Below are positions 6,034 through 6,510 of a stretch of 6,510 nucleotides of DNA, piece after piece. Origin of the DNA: an uncultured Sulfolobales archaeon (GTDB lineage: Archaea; Thermoproteota; Thermoprotei_A; Sulfolobales; Desulfurococcaceae); NCBI GenBank assembly GCA_938003605.1, contig CALKYD010000149.1, positions 1 to 6,510 of the forward strand, given 5' to 3'. Every line of letters begins with the position of its first letter. The first letter of the stretch is position 1. Position numbers and translations under genes: made by a program. The notes below the pieces were generated by a model. It was not told the origin of the DNA. It worked only from the letters and a program-made list of their open reading frames with translations, and searched no databases.

Positions 6034-6039
6034 GAGGTG
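6034..6039 (+). promoter_or_regulatory. Shine-Dalgarno motif GAGGTG deciding the ligase TTG start
   Basis: GAGGTG lies seven bases before the TTG at 6047. An in-frame TAG at 6032 excludes any earlier start, and the next candidate codon would cut into the conserved helix. The TTG is therefore the likely start. Confidence 0.7.
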
Positions 6040-6046
6040 CAGTGAT

Positions 6047-6510
6047 TTGAGTTCAACGAGTCAAAGTGATTTGCCCTTCAGCGTGCTAGTTGAAGCTCTA
6101 GAGAAGATATCCATGACATCCTCAAGGATCCAGATGACTGCTCACTTAGTTGAGTTATTTAAAAAGACTCCTCCAGCAGTAGTAGATAAAGCAGTCTACT
6201 TCCTCCTAGGGGAGCTCTGGCCCAGCTGGACTGGACTCCCCGAACTAGGTGTTGCAGAAAAAATGTTGATTAAAGCAGTCTCCCTGTCAGTAAACGTACC
6301 TGAATCTAAAGTTGAGGAACAACTGAAGGCTGCTGGAGACCTAGGGCTTGTTGCTGAGAGGCTTAAGTCAGAGAAAGAGCGCTTAGGCCGGGGATTACTG
6401 GGCTTTGCAAAGGTGGTGGGCGGGCAATTAACTATTCTAAGAGTCTACAATTCATTGACTAGGATAGCTCATGCGACTGGTGAAGGAAGTAGGGATGTGA
6501 AGCTCAAGAT
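6047..6510 (+). CDS. lig: ATP-dependent DNA ligase, N-terminal part (3' end outside window)
   Basis: It seals nicks in Okazaki-fragment joining and repair. The visible 154 residues are the start of the N-terminal DNA-binding domain, matching archaeal ligases. Features are ALEKISMTSSRIQMTAHLVE (17-36), KTPPAVVDKAVYFLLGELWP (40-59), the loop TGLPELGVAEKMLIKA (62-77), the AAGDLGLVAERL helix (95-106) and TRIAHATGEGSRDVKLK (138-154), with the conserved TGEGSRD block. The catalytic KxDG lysine and the OB domain lie beyond the window edge. The gene starts at TTG behind GAGGTG. Its first 14 or so residues (SSTSQSDLPFSVLV) are a little longer than in Sulfolobus ligase, so a slightly later start cannot be fully excluded. 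It follows the uracil-DNA glycosylase gene, a plausible repair neighbourhood. Confidence 0.95.
   Translation, partial: MSSTSQSDLPFSVLVEALEKISMTSSRIQMTAHLVELFKKTPPAVVDKAVYFLLGELWPSWTGLPELGVAEKMLIKAVSLSVNVPESKVEEQLKAAGDLGLVAERLKSEKERLGRGLLGFAKVVGGQLTILRVYNSLTRIAHATGEGSRDVKLK

Overview
The window looks like a chromosomal segment of a thermophilic archaeon, most likely of the Thermoproteota (Crenarchaeota). The evidence is the gene set: a Vps4/CdvC-like AAA+ ATPase, deoxyhypusine synthase, a dolichyl-phosphate-sugar-synthase-like glycosyltransferase with a GtrA membrane protein, a family 4 Fe-S uracil-DNA glycosylase, and an ATP-dependent DNA ligase. Archaeal TATA-like boxes, Shine-Dalgarno motifs of the GGTGA/GGAGG type and several TTG or GTG starts agree with this. 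The lineage is inferred from gene content only.

Layout. Positions 1-357 (+) are the C-terminal end of the AAA+ ATPase. Positions 358-1046 hold no intact gene. They contain a long imperfect hairpin (425-478) and protein-like stretches broken by stops and frame changes, which I read tentatively as a gene remnant. A small two-helix membrane protein follows (1047-1292, +). It converges on a minus-strand block that reads, in transcription order, GtrA-like protein (5011-4109), family 2 glycosyltransferase (4112-3396, 4-base overlap), deoxyhypusine synthase (3303-2272, with its own promoter and Shine-Dalgarno motif) and a four-helix membrane protein of unknown function (2259-1306, 12 bases behind). 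Positions 5012-5266 are a divergent intergenic region. On the plus strand, uracil-DNA glycosylase (5267-5905) is followed by the start of DNA ligase (6047 to the window edge).

How the genes work together. The GtrA/glycosyltransferase pair probably makes a polyprenyl-phosphate sugar and anchors or moves it at the membrane. The GtrA protein carries an N-terminal part that resembles the second half of a glycosyltransferase fold without its catalytic residues, which is the most interesting observation here. Deoxyhypusine synthase modifies aIF5A. Uracil-DNA glycosylase and DNA ligase are the first and last enzymes of base-excision repair, and the glycosylase ends in a PCNA-binding-like peptide. 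I saw no CRISPR array, insertion sequence, rRNA or tRNA, and no complete new defence or mobile system.
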